Assembly (NCBI GenBank): GCA_024196135.1
Contig: JAMQCK010001199.1
Coordinates: 1 to 10,828, forward strand
Length of the DNA stretch: 10,828 nucleotides
Direction of reading: 5' to 3'
Source of the DNA: Pleurotus ostreatus/Saccharomyces cerevisiae fusant
Lineage: Eukaryota > Opisthokonta
Each line of letters opens with the position of its first letter. Position 1 is the stretch's first letter. The notes under the pieces were generated by a model, which made no database searches, had not been told where the DNA came from, and saw only the letters and a program-made list of their open reading frames with translations. Shown one piece after another: positions 9,952-10,828 of the stretch. The translations under genes and the position numbers were made by a program.

Positions 9952-10828
9952 TCAACTTCCCTCGGCATCCGTATCGCGAGGTTGTGGAGAGCGCGATCGC
10001 CGCGGGCGTCCTGTTGCGCGCGTCGTGCCACCCGAATGCTGACGCTTCGCACGCGGACGCTTGACCGGCGGGGACGCCGGAGGTAGAGCAACCTCGCGCG
10101 TCGCCTGTTGCGGCGAAGCATACATGCGCGGCGACTGGTCGCGCGCTCGCATGCTATCGTGCGTCTTCCGTGGTGGCGGGGGTTCCAAGCGGGTCGCAGA
10201 CACTGCAGATCGTCAGTTACACATTCAACACTCCAACGGGCCGCTATCCGCCGTAGAAGAGGATAGCGAGCGGCTCTATCCACGCACCTGCGTTCTCGCG
10301 AATGTGCTCCCGGTCGTTCTCCGAGGACCATCCGGCGAGCGAGGGCGGCTTAAACTGCGCCGAGCGTGGCGGCTCGGGTGGGAACGTGTACGGCTGCTGC
10401 TCCGCGCCGTTCCGCCTTCCGCGCATTCTTGTATCGTACCGAAGCTCGTCCTCGAGCTCTTCCACGCGCCGCTGCAGGTCCGCTATCTCGGCACGCATGT
10501 TCGCGGTGCGCTTCTCTACCAGCGCGTCGACAGTCTCTGCGAGCTCCTTTTGCTGGGCAGCAAGGTTGTGCGCGAGGGCTTGCGAGCGCTGCAGTTGTTC
10601 GGCGAGCCAACCTTTGAGCTGGCGGGAGTCGTTCAAGGCCTCGTAGAATAGTTCAAAGGGAGCGAGGAAGGCGGCCTTGTCCTGAGCTGGAGGATGCCTG
10701 AGGGTTGTCGGTGTAGGTGGCACAAGGCCTGTCGATATTGGTACCGAAGGCGTCGGTGGGGACTTTCGCAAGTTCGAGATAGGTTGTGTGACGGTAATTG
10801 CGGGGGGCGCAGGCCCGCGATTCACAGA
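9952..10828 (-). CDS. Coiled-coil protein of unknown function, 5' part outside window
   Basis: Two exons on the minus strand, 10828-10288 and 10202-9952, flank an 85-bp intron with donor GTGCGT, branch ACTGAC and acceptor CAG. The frame runs through the window edge, so this is the last 263 residues of a longer protein. Residues 1-50 in the window are rich in Pro, Ser and Thr. Residues about 51-82 (AAFLAPFELFYEAL, LKGWLAEQLQRS) look like a folded helical element. Residues about 70-130 form a strong predicted coiled coil (DLQRRVEELEDELR). The second exon is basic and disordered, with PVKRPRAKRQ and RPRRSRSPQPR, which could act as a nuclear localisation signal and an SR-like tail. I do not recognise the family. 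A nuclear, oligomerising protein is an inference from composition. Without splicing, the first exon would run to a stop at 10244 and lose the basic tail. Confidence 0.7.

Noticed and set aside
10061..10651. 196-residue + frame
   Set aside because: It is antisense to the spliced minus-strand coiled-coil gene, whose heptad pattern and consensus intron are much stronger evidence.

Overview
The window looks like nuclear DNA of a filamentous basidiomycete, most likely an Agaricomycete. Three things suggest this. Many introns are very short (about 45-60 bp) and carry GTGCGT-type donors with CTAAC or CTGAC branch points. The coding sequence is GC-rich. One gene belongs to the coiled-coil plus F-box family that is greatly expanded in Agaricomycetes. 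The placement is inferred from style and families, not from a database match.

Layout, left to right. Positions 1-2751 (+) hold a complete ten-exon CUL1-type cullin, the scaffold of SCF ubiquitin ligases, with its neddylation lysine intact. Positions 2752-3084 are a short intergenic stretch with two CACGTG boxes and a tiny upstream ORF. Positions 3085-5970 (+) hold an eleven-exon histidine acid phosphatase of the phytase type. It is predicted to be anchored by an N-terminal membrane segment, its catalytic motif is split by a 17-nt microexon, and its C-terminal catalytic motif reads His-Glu instead of the usual His-Asp. Positions 6428-8038 (+) hold an F-box protein with leucine-rich-like repeats and a probable 5' UTR intron. 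Positions 8258-8809 (-) hold what looks like the decayed C-terminal part of another F-box/LRR-like protein. Positions about 8810-9951 are gene-poor, with a short direct repeat, a near-perfect hairpin, an unassigned open frame and a purine-rich tract. Positions 9952-10828 (-) hold the 3' part of an unrecognised coiled-coil protein that starts beyond the window.

Functional links. The cullin and the F-box protein belong to the same machinery: F-box proteins bring substrates to SCF through Skp1. F-box genes are so numerous in these fungi that their proximity may be chance. The phosphatase is probably phosphate-regulated, because the only two CACGTG sites I found in the window, the core recognised by Pho4/NUC-1 factors, lie 113 and 200 bp upstream of its start codon. 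I found no tRNA, rRNA, CRISPR array or intact transposon, and no entirely new multi-gene system. The most unusual features are the phosphatase's His-Glu motif, membrane anchor and microexon.
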